Of a stretch of DNA of 64,000 nt, positions 39,111 to 50,365 are shown in pieces (the stretch's first letter is position 1; each line of letters begins with the position of its first letter). Source of the stretch: Megalonaias nervosa (taxonomy: Eukaryota > Mollusca > Bivalvia > Unionida > Unionidae); assembly GCA_016617855.1 (NCBI GenBank), contig JAECUM010012904.1, positions 21,474 to 85,473 of the forward strand, written 5' to 3'. The position numbers and the translations under genes were made by a program. The notes under the pieces were generated by a model. The model had not been told where the DNA came from. It saw nothing but the letters and a program-made list of their open reading frames with translations, and ran no database searches.

Positions 39111-39364
39111 AGACATTATAATGATTGATCCTGTGTAAGTTGTCTGCCCAGCGGATAACTCCTTTTGTTGTTTTCTAGTGAGCATCTTTCTTTCAGGTCC
39201 TTACGTAACTAGTTGCGACACGAATAAAAACATTCGATTCTGTTGCTGCGTTGAGCCGCTGAAGCTACCCAACGCTGATGAGAATTAAGTTCGCTGGCGA
39301 CAAGCTAGCTTGTTGGTACGGCATGCTTTATATTATTATTTTAAATAAAGACGCAAGAGTGTTT

Positions 39365-40860
39365 TCACCCTGAGTTAGCGTCGATCTCAGTCACCGTCGT
39401 CACCTTACCTGATACTGCGTTAATCATGAAAAGCTTATCCGGGTTCAGAAATGCGTAAACGTGATAATGATCATCACCAACTATCATGTTACCAGGATTA
39501 GCTGAATCAACTACACTTGCCACTGGAGCCAATGTCCATTTTGCCTCCATTTCTGACATCGAAAGCGTCTTCATTTGCGGATGGTGTTTGGAAACATCAA
39601 AATGAAAAATCAGGTGAAACTTCTCAAACTTTCCGATGCACAGTTGTGTACCCTTATCCGTGTCCTGATATTTTTGCATCCCTTCGATGACCATCATGTG
39701 CGCGCCGGAAATATTTTGGTATTGTTGCATTATTCCAATCGGAATACTGCCTTCTATTACTTCTCACGTGGATAATATTCAGATTAAAGTGATCGAAAAT
39801 CATATTATTTAACTCCTGATCATTACCCCACATGGTGTTTTGAATGACAATAAACAAATGACGTGGTTGGTCCATCTCTACTTTTGCCGTTATCCTCCAT
39901 GTGATCTCAGGTAGACCGAAAGTGTAACTGACGCTTCTAAATCGTTGTTGTCGTTCAAATTGGAAGACCTTGACAGGAGAACCTTGAGTTCGTTCTTAAG
40001 ATCCAACGACGGTTTGATTATTGGCATTAGAGCGAAATTCTTGTTAACGCAAACTGCCGAGTGGTCACAACGATACCCAGTGGATATAATTCGCATGGAT
40101 GTTACGCTTTACCTCAGTCGTGTGTTTGAATCCGTGGAAGACCGTACGCACAGCATAACGAGATCCAAATGTAGAACTTAACGGGTGAAGCATGCAAGTA
40201 AGGTATCTCAAAGCGGTCAAAGCACGTCGTGTGGAAAATCCGTCCCTTTAAGCATCGATTTTGTACCTAGTAAATGCCGTTCTATTTTCATCATTTATGG
40301 AAGCACGAATGGCAGTAATTCTCAAGTCCATGTTTGCTTTGGTATTATATGTTGCAACAAGAAACACCGGATCAACGTTTGCTGCTTTTATCTCGCTGGA
40401 TACAAAGGTGACAGTGGCTCGGTCATTGAGCCACAACATGTTAGTGGCGATACTACGACTAAAATCATTGATGAACATCACCAGATGCATGATCATACAG
40501 ACCATGGGGAGTTAATTTTCTCCACGACCTGATTTCTCGATTTACAAGTCCCAGATGCAAAGAAACTTCAACTGTCATTAACAATTGCGATTCATCGTTG
40601 GCACCTAAAGCTGCTGCTGCCGCCAACGTTAGAAGGGTTTCATGGATGTTGGCAAAACTCTTATGCGACAACAAATAAATATCTTAGTCTCAGGTTTCAT
40701 AAACCCTCAGACCTCGCTTGCTTATCTTATGGTAATCCCGGTTGTGGGACTCCATGTACTCGGATTTCCTCTTGGACTCAATGATGCGATCCTCATGGAA
40801 CAGTATAAAAATAATCAAGAGTGTACTGTAATAACAATATTATACCACGTGGTTACATAA
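39365..40860 (-). pseudogene. Major capsid protein remnant (copy 1)
   Basis: The pieces follow the order of the capsid gene at 52765-54299. They are an N-terminal DIYLLSHKSFANIHETLLT (about 40675), FSRSIATNMLWLND (about 40450; counterpart YSRSTATNMMWFKD), RHLFIVIQNTMWGNDQELNN (about 39860) and FHLIFHFDVSKHH (about 39600), then a C-terminal end near 39370. Frameshifts and stops break it in at least four places. Confidence 0.75.
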
Positions 40861-41046
40861 TACTCTCATGTGTCAACATTTCAATGGATACTTCGTTAAC
40901 ATGTTAGGGCGCGCCAGCTAATCCTGTCTCCGCCGTTATTGACGTCATTCTGCGTAGTCGTTACACGCTGAAGCTGCACTGGATGGAGCTGTATCTGCAA
41001 TTGCCGATTTCATTTGCTGCTGTTCTGTAAACTGGTTGTCGGTAAA

Positions 41047-41310
41047 TCAAATAGGGGTTGACCCGATCCCGTACTTTCCAGCCGACCATTCAAACGCTAT
41101 TGGGGCCGCTTTTCTGGCAAACCATGGCAGCGCTGAGGTGATTTTGGACAACAACGTCAATAAAACCCCTCGTATGACTTTTTGCCGTTTAATTTTCCTG
41201 GGTATTATCTTTATACACTGCACTACACATTCTTTGTTCAATTGTCTGGATAAGTTTGTACTTGTCTGCACGGGTTTATACTTTCTAGATGGAGATAAAA
41301 CGTGACCCAT
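41047..41310 (-). pseudogene. Small basic virion-type protein remnant (copy 1)
   Basis: ITSALPWFARKAAPIAFEWSA matches IIENVPGMAHKVAPIALDAS of the gene at 52314-52718, and a basic segment precedes it in both. Confidence 0.6.
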
Positions 41311-41830
41311 TCGTTGTTACAAATTACAGGTTGCCCTGATTGATTCGTAATCGACATGGTCGCAGTGAAAAAAACTGTGAGAATCATTGACCGCATATTA
41401 ATCAGTGGAGAAAGTTGTATGATCATTAAATAGCATGTGCCTTTTGTGTAGACAACCTATAAATCATTCAGCTGGAACCACCGCGGGTATCATAAAACCA
41501 TTCGGTGATCCAGCAGGTAATGAGTAAACTGTTCACATTGCTGCTGTTCAACGGAGTATCTCCCTCCTTAACGGCACCCAAAGCCAACTGACGTCGTGTA
41601 AAACTAAGAATCGACTCGAAAGCATAGTCGACTTTGCAGTCCTCACGGTAACACCCCGCGAGCGTGATTCGGGTCTTTAACATGCTGTAATTAGGCTGAA
41701 TTTTAATTTTACTCGCGTTGTGGTTGTTTACAGTGATCCGCCGACGTATTTCGTTGGCGATATGGTGAGCGTCGCAAATGAGTTGGTGTCGATGAGGCCT
41801 TGGAAACGCTAATATGTGCGCTCAAGTCGT
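41240..41830 (-). pseudogene. Penton-like protein remnant (copy 1)
   Basis: IQPNYSMLKTRITLAGCYRE (about 41690) matches TPNYNTLRARITLKTGFEV. SITNQSGQPVICNNEWVTFYLHL (about 41350) matches the last strand LTDQSGRQLDLNNEVVTYYLHL of the gene at 51550-52305. The middle is lost. This is the rightmost recognisable gene of copy 1. Confidence 0.7.
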
Positions 41831-42633
41831 GAATGTTGTGATTAACGTGATCTTGGGTGTTCTGGTTCATATTAATCAACTAATTGATTATGTTGTTATG
41901 ACTTATATTGTAGATGCATTGCTCTAGTTACAAAGTCAGACTCACATGACAGTATGTGATCAGTTAATGTGTATTTATGAAAGGATAGAAAATTAAGACT
42001 ACTTGAATGGATGTAAAAACCGATACCTCTGATACATTGTCCAATCATTCTAAGCACATCGCTAATCAGGACATGGCACTGGCCTTAGTAAAGTCGATGC
42101 ATCACCTTTAATGTATTGCAAGTTAGAAAACGCATTTCAACTTTTATGATTTCAATCATTTTCATAATTGGCTTCGACGAGTACCTCTGACATTAGTGAC
42201 TAAAATGATAACAATTTATTAGGACGTGATCTGAAGAAATCATTATGATGGTATTCCGATTTACACTATGGCAAATATTGTTTCAAAATCAAGATAATTT
42301 GACAGAATTGTAAAACAGTAAGCAAATGACTTAATTGAAACTTTATGCTTGAAACATTTCGTCCTGCAATCTCTCCCTGTTTGGACTATATTAAAGATTT
42401 GGAGCTTGTCAATATGAAGCATATATATCTTGATAGATTTTGTTTTCCCGACATAAACATTTTGAGTTCAAAAACAACCTTCTAATGTATTATTACCAGC
42501 TAGGTGCGGCCTTCCTTTTTCCGGTATATAACTTATTTTATTAAATGATATTTGTTGACTGTTGAGGCGTGCCTTAGGATGGTTACAGGGTGTATCATTT
42601 ATCTCATTAATTTAACAAATGACATAAAAATGA

Positions 42634-42735
<102 letters not shown>

Positions 42736-44116
42736 GAATGATGTTGGATTTTTTCATCCGGTGTAAATTATATGTAGGCTTTCGATAATGCAGGCTTTTA
42801 TTGTTCTTACTGACTGAAATGTTTTAGGCATATATCATATTGAAGCTTTTTTCTATCAATTAAATAACCTGTCAGTCCATTGCTATTCCTGCATGAGTTA
42901 AAACTGTAATTAATAACATTATAATTACATCGAAATTGAAAGGTATGGTAGGCGATAGAACAATGGAAATGAAATTACATCTAAACCTACACCTGTGACG
43001 AAAAGATTCACATGAAACCGTACTCTTAGTTTAAATAAGCAACAATATATTAAATATGTGTAAACATTTTCAGCTTTACTGTATTACACAATGAATGCAT
43101 AAAGATATATTACTGAAATATTCATATTGGGAAATTTTAGGTACATGTATATGATAGACAAGTATTAACGTATTATTATACCAACCGACATCCTTTAATA
43201 TTTTGATTATCATTTATGGCTTTATGTCCTTAGATGCGAAGACACCCACACACTAAAATTATTATTTTGTTTCATTAAGCTATAACTTTGGCAGAACGTA
43301 TGAAACATTCCGCGGAATACGGAAGTAATTTCATGTAAAAAGAACGACCGATAATTCCAGTGCCAGTGACAATTCAGTAAGCTGTTTAAACATACGCAAA
43401 AGCCATTCTGCTAAATTCACGAAACATTATATTTTTCTGTTTATACCTCAACGCTGCTTCCTTTTTGATGAATTCCTTGCAATTAGCATTGTGTATGGGT
43501 TAGTCAACGAAAAGTGAATAAATTATTGTTTTTTAGTGTAGTGATATCTGTCACTTTTCGGTGTTTGTGTGTATCTGTATATATGGGGTTCTCCAAATTA
43601 AGTGGACAGATCTGAACCTGTGAATGTGGAAGCCGAATACTCTATTTGTAGCATTGATCTGTGTTCACTTGTAGCAACACACGAGCGAGTCGTACGACTG
43701 CTATTGAATGAAGCTAGAAAATATGTTGCACTCATCCAGTTAATGATGCCACGGAATCCTATCGCAGATATCTGGTTTGGAAATTCAGCTGAAATCAAGG
43801 TATAAAAGAAATACATACAACACCGTGATAAAAAGACGAACAATTCATTTTATCATCAAAATATGGTATGTTGGTTTAATCATAAATTCATACTTTATTT
43901 TCATACATCTAGATATCAAGCAGTAATGCATATTTGACAGCTATATTGGACAGAAAATTATCTGTGTGCATTTTCACCCTAGGACTTGTTTTAATTGAAT
44001 ATTTGCCTCAATTACAAACCATATTATTCTTAAATTGTAAAGTGTGAGCAAAATTCTCATAAGAATAACAGCACCCGATATTGATTCATCATGCTGAAAG
44101 TTATGAACTCTTATAC

Positions 44117-44163
<47 letters not shown>

Positions 44164-44319
44164 ATTTGGCTTGGGTTCTTAGCAATAATCCAGGTGGGCG
44201 AGAATTTATAATTTTCGAACATGTTTCACATGGATAATGAGGTGCCTTCTAAAGAAGGCTGAAAAAGATTTCAGTTTATAAAATATATTAAAATTTAATA
44301 TATTATTTAATAATAATTT

Positions 44320-44640
44320 AATGCAATTTCATAGTCACCGACTTTCTTAAATGCATGTTTTTCTTCGATTCTATTACGCTTGAAATATTATCTAACAAAG
44401 TTATTAATGTGTATTTCTCAATTTCACAGTCAATGACTTTCATTAATACAATATCTTCCATTAGTCTCTACAAATTGAAAAAAATATTTAACAAATTTAA
44501 TAATGTGTATTTCTAAATTTCACAGTGAACGAGTTTCTTAAATGCATTTTCATCTATGATTACATACCGTTTAAAAAATAATCTAGCAAAGTTATTAATG
44601 TGTATTTCCGAAATTTACAGTCAGATACTTTCATACATGG
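44320..44640. repeat. Diverged tandem repeat, about 95-105 bp unit
   Basis: Three to four copies share the block ttattaatgtgtatttc (about 44400, 44499, 44591). Each is followed by a-atttcacagtc and actttc, with a 5' part ctatgattac-type spacer. Each unit contains a ttcacag, which resembles a splice acceptor. Confidence 0.7.
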
Positions 44641-45884
44641 ATTTGTTGATTGATTTTATCATGGTTGAAAAAGTATTTCAGAGTTATGAAAGTATTTCAC
44701 CTGTAGGACATGTTCTCATTTCAGAAATTATATGTTTAGTTTGGAAAGGTTTTAAATTATTATATAGCCCGTTTGCATATATGAGCAAATACCAGTACGA
44801 ATAGGATATTAGTATATTAAGAAGGGTGTTTCTCTGAGTTATTTGTGATATGGAATATTCATATTTACATCCGTTTTAAATTAATCATAGGTGTGTGCAT
44901 TGGAGAAAGAGAGAGAGAGAGAGAGATACATTAACTTGGGACATGACTTCATAACTACATTCCTGGTGGTCGAAAATTATAACTTTCTAATAAGTTTCTT
45001 ACAGACAATGAATATTTTTCCTAACAGGCAGCCACCCATGATCAAGGAGAGTAGTAGTTTACGTCTCGTGGCTTGCGATGGTGTCCCGCTGTTTGTTAGG
45101 GAATTTTTAACTTACAACAATTAATCGTGTGTGAATAAAACTTTTCCAAAAGGAAGCAATAGAAAGTCTGAATTTGTATTCAGTCATCAATGTTTACGGA
45201 GCAATTTTGCGGTCAAGTTGACACGAGTAACCGACGAACTGGAGGGAAAACAAAGTCTGATGGATGGAAGAAAGTTGATCATAAAATTAAAACGCACGAT
45301 CTCTGTACTATATCAGAATGTGGGAAAATACATTCTAGAATTAAAGGATCATGGTTGGGTGTGTATCGATGTGTACATTTTACCTAATCACTCACAAAGT
45401 AAATGAAGTAGGAAGGATTTTATATCAACTTTGTTAGTGATTAGGTAACAATTGACACATCTATAAATATACAAACATGATGAGTTAATCCTTATATTAC
45501 GAATTTACTTCATTTCTGTCATAGTATTAATATATTTCATTAACAAAGCGTTCACTTTTAGGTAGCTCGAAATTCTCTTTCATTAGTCTCTTCAGTGCGA
45601 CATAATATATAACCCAATCTTCGCAAGGCACGAGCGGTCGATTTTTATGTAGTAATATAGGTTAGAGTATCAGAGCGGGTCATGCAATTGATCTAAGGAA
45701 CTTGTTATAGTCGTTTTTATTTTAAACAATGGTTGATGCTATTTAAATAAGGATCTTTCCGTTTCTAACATTAGGTCTGCATATTACATGTGTTGTAATA
45801 GCATACGTTGTTCTTGCTTTCTAGGCATATCGATCTTTCAGGACGCACGGTACTAATTCAATTCCCATAGTAAACCTAGTAGTA

Positions 45885-45955
45885 TACTAAGAGACTGATC
45901 CTCAACCAAAAGCGGATTCTGGACCAGACCCCCAAATTTGTTGGAGAAAGAATAA
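45885..45955 (-). other. Possible LTR end / primer-binding site, minus strand
   Basis: On the minus strand, ttctttctccaaca is followed by aatttgggggtctggtcc. This looks like an LTR 3' terminus (CA) followed by a primer-binding site of the TTTGGGGG-C-type used by gypsy-like elements. The LTR would lie under the left end of Maverick copy 2, suggesting that element inserted next to or into an LTR. Evidence is by eye only. Confidence 0.25.
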
Positions 45956-45978
45956 ACCTTTTTGATAGAAATTTCATA

Positions 45979-46290
45979 TTGAACAATGAAATATTATATA
46001 ATATGGGCTATCCGTCAACGTCAATCAGACATGTTGGATTTGATCTAACAAACAAATTTTGTAAGAGATTTGATTCAATAAAATCAGCCTCATGCTATAC
46101 TGGCATAAAACCTAAAATAATAAGCGACTGTATTAAAAAAGTTGGATATCATATATCACCAAAATATGGGTCAGTATGGTTATTCGCAACTGAAAATGAC
46201 GAACAAATAAGAGGTTGGTCAGATGATTTAATGACATTTATTGACAATATGGTTGATATTTTATTTGATAATGATATAAGTCAAAAATAA
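45979..46290 (+). CDS. Orphan protein with NUMOD1-like motif, left edge of Maverick copy 2
   Basis: This is an intact 103-residue frame from ATG. The middle reads FDSIKSASCYTGIKPKIISDC, then VWLFATENDE. That is the pattern of a NUMOD1-type helix-turn-helix (hydrophobic-S-I-x-x-A-x-x-Y-x-I-x-x-x-x-I) often found at the C-terminus of GIY-YIG and HNH homing nucleases. The HNH gene at 58196-59008 ends with a similar block (FKSNYSASKYHKINPAVIQS). No nuclease domain is visible here, so it may be a leftover DNA-binding tail or a small regulator. It converges on the minus-strand gene at 46298, separated by 7 bp. Confidence 0.5.
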   Translation: MNNEILYNMGYPSTSIRHVGFDLTNKFCKRFDSIKSASCYTGIKPKIISDCIKKVGYHISPKYGSVWLFATENDEQIRGWSDDLMTFIDNMVDILFDNDISQK

Positions 46291-46297
46291 ACATCTA

Positions 46298-46787
46298 CTA
46301 TTGTAACCATATTTTATGATAATCTTTTTCATACCTGCCGACTCTCATTGGTAGGATATCCGTTAACATACTATCAATAATACGAAACTCGCGTATTAAA
46401 TCGTCCATATCATATTTTACGCCTCGCAAGTAAGATCGTATCTGATCAAGTAATTTTTTGTAAGTGATAATTGCTGTTTTACAAGAACTTTTTTTTTGTT
46501 TCAAGTTTGGGCTCAATCTTTTTTACAAGTGTTGAAAGAGAGACACCGACACCAGATATTATTAACAAAAACGGATTTAATAATGCTCCACTTGAGATTA
46601 TACCAGAGCTGGTCATTAACAATGACAAATATGATATTACTCGAAGTATTCTACGGTAGAATTTATAACATTCTTTTACACACCAGAGGTTTTTGTGATA
46701 AAATTTGTAATATTGTACTAGTGCGTCAACATCTTCTTTTGGAATTTCTTCTGAAATATAGTTGAAATCGATTATATGTTGTTTCAT
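46298..46787 (-). pseudogene. Maverick orphan protein with two membrane-type helices, one frameshift
   Basis: Two overlapping frames (46787-46479 and 46516-46298) look like one protein broken by a single indel near an A-run at about 46490. The first half holds a hydrophobic pair of segments (RVISYLSLLMTSSGIISSG and NPFLLIISGVGVSLSTLV). The second half is helical and charged (YKKLLDQIRSYLRGVKYDMD). I do not recognise a named domain. The position, downstream of the unknown gene at 46802, suggests one minus-strand transcription unit running from the fibre. Confidence 0.55.
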
Positions 46788-46801
46788 TATACGATTTTTT
46801 T

Positions 46802-48140
46802 TTATACAAAAACAAAAGTTCTAGTACCAGCAATCGAATCAAGAAACTCGCGGAACTTATTATTATTAGGATCAGCTATAAAAATTCTGTATTTGTCATA
46901 AACATCTGACGAAGTATATTTATATCCTTCATCTGTTAGAACCTCATTTTTCTTTAACCAGGCGTATGAGTCAAAAGTATTTCCTACTTCAACCACAGAA
47001 AAATCTGTTTTATTCACCAAATTACTGTAATCGCTTTCTGTTTTATCAATATACCCTAACACCAAGCTTATTTGATCTAACGTGTAATTTTTTAAAACAA
47101 GATGTTGTCTGATAATTGCATATGCGACCACGAAATTTGCTAGCATTAATTTTTGGAGCGCTTCTTTTCCAAATAATCCCACACCCAAAGATGCAATGGG
47201 AGTAATTTTTAAAAGAGAGACTATTTGATCCGATAACAGTCTGTATGGGTGTGTGAATATATTTTCAATTTCATTGTAATAATTTGGTAATGACAATTGT
47301 CTAGAGCGATGAGGTGATGGTAATGGAATATCATTTTCGTCACTTATGTCGTAATAAGAATCAATTTTTTCTCCCAACTTTGTTTGTTTGACTTTATAAA
47401 AAAAATTTCTCGCTCAACATCATTAAGATCACTAATTTCATCGTCAAAATCTTTATTATTTTAAGAGACCTGTCAACAATAATAGGATCAAATTCTGGGT
47501 CTTTTTTACGTATCATTGGCAAAATAGCGTTTGCGTACACTTTAATAATTAACTCGGTGTCTGGTGTTATAGTAACAATTTTAAGTAGGGTTTCTTTGTT
47601 GTGGTAGTACATATAGAGATACCTAAAAAATTTTCGGTTTGAAAAAATATTATATAATTTCTTGTTTCTTTTTATTCCTCTTATCACAGATTCCGCTAGT
47701 CTGTCGAGACTATTATGGCTACTCTCTACAGACATGTTTTGATCTTCTCTTTCACCATAAGCTCGTTCTTTTATTAAGTTCGATTTTATTATCAAATCCA
47801 AATTTCCAAAATCAAGCTCGAGCAATATTTTTTTAAAATATAATTTCAACTTGTTTATGTTCTTCTAGACAATCATCAGGATAACAGTATTCAATCATCG
47901 CTTTTAAAATTTATATTGCTTCTTTTAGTTGTGGTCCCCGCATATACATAACACGAACAAAAATTTTTTCTTCCTCTGACAATGGAGAATTTATCGTTAG
48001 AATTGAATAATTTTTTTCTGGTATTTATCGCACGTGCCGCTAGTGAATCATCTCCAATCTTTTTAGCGGGGTTAAAGATATTATCATAAAATTCTTCCGC
48101 AAGGTATGTAAAAAATTGTGTTAACGTTTTTTTCTGACAT
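46802..48140 (-). pseudogene. Large unknown Maverick protein, several frameshifts
   Basis: Pieces of one protein of about 440 residues are spread over frames: 48140 to about 47990, about 47990-47850 with a stop, 47849-47440, then 47377-46802 (191 residues open). The breaks sit mostly at runs of A/T. The C-terminal part has a hydrophobic stretch (SLGVGLFGKEALQKLMLANF) and ends FVFV. I recognise no catalytic motif. It lies between the fibre-like gene and the membrane-helix gene on the same strand, so it may be a virion or assembly protein. Confidence 0.5.
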
Positions 48141-48190
48141 TATTTTATAGCATTAGATTAAATTTGATCAAGACGATATAATCGTTATGA

Positions 48191-49599
48191 TCATACCTGA
48201 TCATCAAGTGTATATATTTGAAATGCTGTTAGTCCCGGAAATGTATGTTCAGCAGCAAAAATATTTACTCGAAAATATAAGTACTTGTTAACAATATTTT
48301 CTACTGGAATTGTAAAATATTGTGCTGTTGAAATATATGTATTTACAGCACTATATAATGTTGTCCAGTCAATATCATTGTTTGATCCTTCCAATTGCCA
48401 ATTATAAATTCTCCCAACTCTAGAGTTTAATCGACCTCGCAAATGAAATTGCCAAATAGCAACTGCAGTGGGACATTTAATTTTAATTCAAAAATGTTCA
48501 ACTTCTCCGTTGGTCGTCCACTCATGCCCATCAGAGAAAGCGTAATAAGGATAATTTTCAGGATAATATGCTGATGCGCTTACCTCAAACCCGGCTCGGT
48601 TGTCAGTTGCTTTATAAAGTGTTGGAATATACCCAACATTATTTTTAGTTCGTTTTATACCACTAGACAGACTATCAACATACGCTTTATTTGTCAATCG
48701 TTAGGGTTAACTGGAGCGTAAGTCGTCATTATTTTTTTGTCTCTCATGTTTATATTACCTGACATTGGTCCACCGGATTTCTTAAAATATGGGGTAAGTT
48801 CTTCCTTTAACTGAGCATAACTAATAGTATCAGCATCGGCTTGTGGTGGGGTTGTTGGTAGTCCAGTTATTTTTGAATTATTGCTCATTGCAAGGTTACC
48901 TGTCATTGTGTCGCCGGCTTTGTTAAGTTTATTATCGTCAACAGATTTTAGTTGTGCATAACTTACAGCTTGTGTTTGATTTAAGTTTGCTGGCGGATAC
49001 CTGGTCTCCAAATTTATTATCTTTTTCAATGACATATCTAAGTTACCGCTTAAAGTGCCGCCTGTCAGTGACAACGTATTATCGTCAACAGATTTTAGTT
49101 GTGTATAACTCACCGCTTGAGTTTGATTTAAGTTTGCCGGTGGATATCCAGTCTCTAAATTTATAATTTTTTCCCCTGACATGTCTAAGTTGCCGCTTAA
49201 AGTTCCGCCGATTTTATCAAGTTTGTTATTACCCACATAACTCAACTGTAAATAACTTACCACTTGAGTTTGATTTAAGTTTGCCGGTGGATATCCAGTC
49301 TCTAAATTTATAAATTTTTTTCCTGACATATCTAAGTTGCCGCTTAAAATTCAGCCAGATTTATCTAGTTTATTGCCGTCGACGGATTTTAGTTGTTTAT
49401 AACTAACAGCTTTTGTATCAACAACATTTATTGGCGGATAATCTGTTTCTAAATCTATTACTCGTTGGTTTGACATAGACAGGTTTCCTGTCATTGTGTC
49501 TAAAGATTTTTTTAGGTAACCTGATAAATCAATATTGCCATTTGTTATTATGGCCGATGAATCTCCTAATGTTGTTCCAAATTTTGTATAATGGCTCAT
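48191..49599 (-). pseudogene. Fibre-like protein with phage-tail-type repeats and discoidin-like tip
   Basis: From ATG at 49599, about 470 codons read with in-frame stops at 49351 and 48488 and a one-base shift near 48692. The first 300 residues are repeats of about 35-40 residues (GGTLSGNLDMSGEKIINLE, YPPANLNQTQAVSYTQLKS). This is the triple-stranded beta fibre type common in phage tail fibres, ending in the typical TNKAYVDS. The C-terminal 130 residues (AIWQFHLRGRLNSR, YNWQLEGSNND, TLYSAVNTYIS) resemble an F5/8 type C (discoidin) sugar-binding fold, so it is a likely receptor-binding spike. It diverges from the ATPase gene across a 35-bp gap that must carry both promoters. Read as a decayed virion fibre. 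Confidence 0.75.
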
Positions 49600-49634
49600 T
49601 ATTTATTTAATATAACATAAAATACATAACAACA
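49600..49634. promoter_or_regulatory. Divergent promoter gap between fibre and ATPase
   Basis: This 35-bp AT-rich gap (tatttatttaatataacataa) separates the start codons of two oppositely directed genes. The string ATATAACA also precedes the coiled-coil gene (50341) and the penton-like gene (51541). Confidence 0.45.
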
Positions 49635-50323
49635 ATGGCAAAGTTAACGACAACGTCGTCACCGATATTAAATTTTGATACAGAGCGGTTTGTGAAACAT
49701 AAACATAACAATGAACTTCCAGATTGTCATTATCTTATTGTTGGCCGAACTGGATCAGGAAAACAAATTTGCTTATGAATTTACTTCTCGGAGATAATTT
49801 TAATTACGATCGAGTTTATATTTATACAATGAATCCACAGCAAGATAAGTACGAGCTACTAAGCGAATATAATGATAAACTTCGCGATGATCTTGATGCT
49901 GGTGAAGATTTTTTTATTATCAAACAACCAGAAGAACTTGTTCCAGTTAATCAACTTGATTCGTCCGAACATAAAATAGTTGTTTTTGACGATATTACGC
50001 TAAATAATGTAGAAATGAACAAAATGAGATCATATTTTTCACTATCACGTAATAAGAAATGTAATTCTGTTTATTTAGCCCAAGGTTTTTACAATGTCGA
50101 CAGATTTATTAGGCGAAATACTGGTTGTTTTATATTATTTCCGGGACTGGACAATGTTGACGTTAGAAATTTTGCAAATGAGCAATGTGGTGATGTGACA
50201 AAAGATAAATTTATTGAATTATATCCTAAAGCGACAGCGGATAAATATAACTTTTTCTTATTCGATAAGCTTACACATGATTCAGCTAAAATGTTTCGTT
50301 GTTGTATTGAAAATTATTTATAA
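49635..50323 (+). pseudogene. FtsK/HerA-type DNA-packaging ATPase (A32-like), one frameshift
   Basis: This would be the genome-packaging motor. From ATG 49635 the frame reaches the Walker A motif GRTGSGK at about 49745. There it loses one base in an A-run (ggaaaacaaat) and continues in another frame as NLLMNLLLGDNF. Walker B is KIVVFDDI (about 49972-49995). A following SRNKKCNSVYLAQGFYNV matches the sensor region of virus packaging ATPases. The length (about 229 codons) is typical for Polinton ATPases. Apart from the missing base the gene is open, so it is either barely dead or a sequencing error. Confidence 0.85.
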
Positions 50324-50340
50324 TTCTCCCAATTTTGTTT
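50321..50340. promoter_or_regulatory. Shared intergenic motif, copy A
   Basis: taattctcccaattttgttt follows the ATPase stop. It shares (A)TTxTCCCAATTTT with copies at 52727 and 57374. Each lies just after a stop codon, so it may be a transcription end or a start signal for the next gene. Confidence 0.5.
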
Positions 50341-50365
50341 TATATAACATTTATATATAATAATT

